From: Candidatus Sumerlaeota bacterium
Lineage (GTDB): Bacteria > Sumerlaeota > Sumerlaeia > MVZB01 > JAJFLK01
Assembly (NCBI GenBank): GCA_021772735.1
Contig: JAJFLK010000010.1
Span: 1-7,339, forward strand
DNA: 7,339 nucleotides
Reading direction: 5' to 3'
Positions 5,767-7,339 of the stretch are shown here, one piece after another. Both the position numbers and the translations under genes were made by a program. A model generated the notes under the pieces. That model searched no databases. It was not told the DNA's origin and saw only the letters and a list, made by a program, of their open reading frames with translations. Each line of letters starts with the position of its first letter. Position 1 is the stretch's first letter.

Positions 5767-6813
5767 ATGGAACAACAACACGAATCATACCCCGCATGCC
5801 CCGATGAAACGGCGAATTTCAATGAGGGCCGGACAAGAGCGGCATCGAGAAAGCTCCCCCCTCTCGGAGCGCTCGCCGTGCTGGTTTTGATCTGCGCGCT
5901 TGGCGCCGGACTTGCGGCGGCTCAATCCGATAACGGCGCTTCGGAATTCGCCAGTGATCCGCATCGGTCGGGCATGGTCGATGCCGATGCGCTTCTCGCC
6001 AATCCGATTAACGACCGCGCGGAATTCCGCGACCTCTACGAGCTCAGAAGCTGGCTGGCAGCGCAGGGCGGCGCGCAGGAGGCGCTGCTCAACATCGTCG
6101 ATAATTTCGCCGAGCGCGGCGCCTGGTATTCGGCCGTCGAGATTCTGTGGTTCGCCGAGAAACTCACGGATAACGAAGACGCGCGCTCCAACCATCACAA
6201 ACGCATGGGCGAGCTGATGGAAAAGAACGCCAAGCGAGACGCCGCAGTCGAAGACGCGCGGCAGATGTTCGCCGCCGGCAGGCGCAGCGAAGCCATCGAC
6301 AGCCTGCGCCTCATGCTCCAGATCAGCCCATACAGCGAGAAGGGGCACTATGAGCTGGCGCGCATGCTCCTGGATCGCTTCGAGGACGACGATCTGGCGG
6401 CGGGCGAGCCAATCGGCCTCGAGGCGCGCGCCGGGATTTTCCGCACGGCGTTCGAGCACCTGAACTTCGCCATCGCCATCGACCCGTTCTACTACGACGC
6501 GCATTATCTGCTGGCCAATCTGCGCTCGATCCTGCACGACGACGCCGAGTTCCTGGTCCGGACGCAGTTCTTGAGCGACCGCGCGCTTTATTTCCGCAAT
6601 CACGTTGTCGGGCCATTGGAGGCCATCGAAGGCGGCGATCTCTCGCCCGCCCCCCTCGCCGAACTCGCTGAAGCCATGGAATCGATCGGGATTCTTGACT
6701 ACGCCGTCTTCGCGTATCAGACGGCGATGTTTCGCGGCAGCGACGACCCGGCCGTCTTGGAACGCCTCAAGCACCTCGTCGATACTTACTTCGCCGCCAG
6801 CGATGTGGAATAA
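5767..6813 (+). CDS. Secreted or periplasmic TPR-like repeat protein
   Basis: A 348-residue protein exported by a Sec-type signal: a hydrophobic core at about 33-50 ends in GLAAAQ, with likely cleavage after Ala52. The pre-core region is unusually long (about 30 residues), but the ATG at 5767 has GGAGG (5753-5757) nine bases upstream and no other upstream ATG fits. The mature part is entirely helical in character. TPR-like helix pairs are seen at about 159-205 (ARQMFAAGRRSEAIDSL, then ISPYSEKGHYELARML), 228-256 (HLNFAIAIDPFYYDAHYLLA) and 297-334 (ESIGILDYAVFAYQTAMF). TPR arrays act as protein-binding scaffolds; nothing here shows an enzyme. Base composition matches the neighbours. It is transcribed away from the permease, so a shared role cannot be assumed. 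The partner and specific function are unknown. Confidence 0.85.
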   Translation: MEQQHESYPACPDETANFNEGRTRAASRKLPPLGALAVLVLICALGAGLAAAQSDNGASEFASDPHRSGMVDADALLANPINDRAEFRDLYELRSWLAAQGGAQEALLNIVDNFAERGAWYSAVEILWFAEKLTDNEDARSNHHKRMGELMEKNAKRDAAVEDARQMFAAGRRSEAIDSLRLMLQISPYSEKGHYELARMLLDRFEDDDLAAGEPIGLEARAGIFRTAFEHLNFAIAIDPFYYDAHYLLANLRSILHDDAEFLVRTQFLSDRALYFRNHVVGPLEAIEGGDLSPAPLAELAEAMESIGILDYAVFAYQTAMFRGSDDPAVLERLKHLVDTYFAASDVE

Positions 6814-6864
6814 GAGCGGCGCTCCCGAAAACAGGGTTCATCCGCCGGCCGCCCGAATGAAAAA

Positions 6865-7008
6865 TGAACCACGGGGACAAGCGGGATCACAGGGAAGACG
6901 AACTCTGGGGCCCACTTTCTTCTTTGCGTCTTTGCGGCTTTGCGTGAACCGAATTTTCCTCTCTCTTCCACCCCCTCTTCCCCGCGTTCCCCGTGCCCCC
7001 GTGGTTCA
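6865..7008. repeat. 144-bp inverted-repeat intergenic element, MITE-like or REP-like
   Basis: The ends are a perfect 12-bp inverted repeat, TGAACCACGGGG (6865-6876) and CCCCGTGGTTCA (6997-7008). Similarity continues imperfectly inward for about 20 more bases on each side: left ACAAGCGGGATCACAGGGAAGA against right-arm complement GCACGGGGAACGCGGGGAAGA. The centre carries the CTTTGCG tandem repeat, which ends in another TGAACC (6945-6950). There is no reading frame for a transposase. Non-autonomous transposable element, REP-type element or other dispersed repeat are all possible; target-site duplications are not obvious. Confidence 0.55.
6921..6948 (+). repeat. Tandem 8-bp repeat (T/G)CTTTGCG x3 followed by TGAA (copy 2)
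   Basis: Units TCTTTGCG (6921-6928), TCTTTGCG (6929-6936) and GCTTTGCG (6937-6944) are followed by TGAA. The 19 bases at 6930-6948 are identical to 2582-2600. Unlike copy 1, this one is the core of a longer inverted-repeat element, which suggests that copy 1 is a reduced or separate version of the same dispersed sequence. Confidence 0.8.
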
Positions 7009-7069
7009 ATCTCTTCCCCCCTCCCAATGCGTTGGCGCTCTCCGGGATTTCGCGATCCGAGCTCCGCTA

Positions 7070-7098
7070 TTGATCCGGCGCACCGGGGCTCGTATGAT
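7070..7098 (+). promoter_or_regulatory. Sigma70-type promoter of the aminotransferase gene
   Basis: TTGATC (7070-7075, four of six to TTGACA) and TATGAT (7093-7098, five of six to TATAAT) are separated by exactly 17 bases. Transcription would start near 7105, giving a leader of about 26 bases that just holds the ribosome binding site. The position right next to the gene and beyond the inverted-repeat element suggests argD is expressed independently of the upstream TPR-like gene. Confidence 0.55.
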
Positions 7099-7130
7099 GC
7101 TCGATTAACCCTCGGAGGGGAGAGCCTCAG

Positions 7131-7339
7131 ATGACACCCCAGACCGCGAACGACACCTACCCGGATTCACTGGAACTGCGAACGAACGCCCAATGGCGCG
7201 ATCGCGCCGATACGGTCCAGACCCCGAATTACGGCCGTCGCCGACTGGCGTTCGTCCGTGGCAGCGGCTCGCGCGTCTGGGATGCCGAGGGCAAGGAATA
7301 TCTCGATGTCCTCACGGGAATCAGCGTGTGCAACCTGGG
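7131..7339 (+). CDS. argD: Acetylornithine aminotransferase-like, class III PLP aminotransferase, N-terminal part
   Basis: Only the first 69 codons and two bases are inside the window. Residues 33-69 match the N-terminus of the ArgD family: NYGRRRLAFVRGSGSRVWDA then GKEYLDVLTGISVCNL, compare the family's YGRxPLxxVRGEGxxVWDxxGxxYLDxxAGIAVxxLGH. ArgD transfers an amino group between N-acetylornithine and 2-oxoglutarate using PLP in arginine synthesis, and in many bacteria also serves as succinyldiaminopimelate aminotransferase for lysine. The catalytic Lys and most of the PLP pocket are beyond the right edge, so sister class III enzymes (ornithine, succinylornithine or GABA aminotransferase) are not fully excluded. 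The start at 7131 follows a strong purine-rich GGAGGGGAGAG (7114-7124), and a promoter lies just upstream. Confidence 0.85.
   Translation, partial: MTPQTANDTYPDSLELRTNAQWRDRADTVQTPNYGRRRLAFVRGSGSRVWDAEGKEYLDVLTGISVCNL

Larger units (their letters stand above)
6814..7130. other. 317-bp non-coding region before the aminotransferase gene
   Basis: No credible gene lies here. Directly after the TPR-like gene is a 7-bp dyad GGTTCAT (6835-6841) with ATGAACC (6864-6870), a possible transcript end although no T-run follows. Then comes the inverted-repeat element at 6865-7008 with its central tandem repeat, and finally the aminotransferase promoter and ribosome binding site (7070-7124). The 6951-7020 part is strikingly C/T-rich on the plus strand, unlike coding DNA nearby. 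Confidence 0.6.

Noticed and set aside
5785..6774. Long minus-strand open frame (329 codons) opposite the TPR-like gene
   Set aside because: No recognisable domain. The plus-strand frame has a signal peptide, TPR-like repeats and a good ribosome binding site, so this is its antisense shadow.
6814..7108. Short open frames across the argD upstream region
   Set aside because: They read through the inverted-repeat element and a C/T-rich tract, give Pro/Arg-rich low-complexity products and lack ribosome binding sites.

Overview
The window is a GC-rich bacterial chromosomal stretch. It carries four clearly typed genes: a PQQ-dependent dehydrogenase, an HD-domain protein, a MalG-type ABC permease and the beginning of an acetylornithine-type aminotransferase. 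Four more genes can be described mainly by their architecture. Signal-peptide and periplasmic-type products point to a Gram-negative cell. A pseudopilin-like stretch in a small membrane protein (ATALESYYVDYN) and a CTTTGCG-type intergenic repeat resemble what I remember from Hydrogenedentota, Sumerlaeota and planctomycete-like genomes. That placement is a weak inference; no marker gene in the window fixes the taxonomy.

Layout. From 1 to 5564 all six genes lie on the minus strand. In transcription order they are a MalG-type permease (5564-4707), a two-helix HAMP protein (4537-3935), a six-helix membrane protein (3769-3080), an 83-residue one-helix protein (2858-2607), an HD-domain protein (2548-2006) and the PQQ-dependent glucose dehydrogenase-type enzyme (1842 to beyond the left edge). 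The gaps are 58 to 221 bp, so this is a co-oriented run rather than a tight operon. From 5767 to the right edge the genes are on the plus strand: a secreted TPR-like protein (5767-6813), a 317-bp non-coding stretch holding a 144-bp inverted-repeat element, then an argD-like aminotransferase that runs off the right edge. A 202-bp divergent intergenic region (5565-5766) separates the two groups.

How the genes relate. I see no pathway linking them. The dehydrogenase would oxidise sugars in the periplasm and pass electrons to quinone. The permease would need a partner permease, an ATPase and a binding protein that are not in this window. argD belongs to arginine (and possibly lysine) biosynthesis and appears to have its own promoter. 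The points most worth a second look are the shared CTTTGCG tandem repeat at two loci, the inverted-repeat element before argD, the small pseudopilin-like protein without a prepilin leader, the permease without a partner, and the HAMP protein without an output domain. I did not find convincing evidence of a new multi-gene system.
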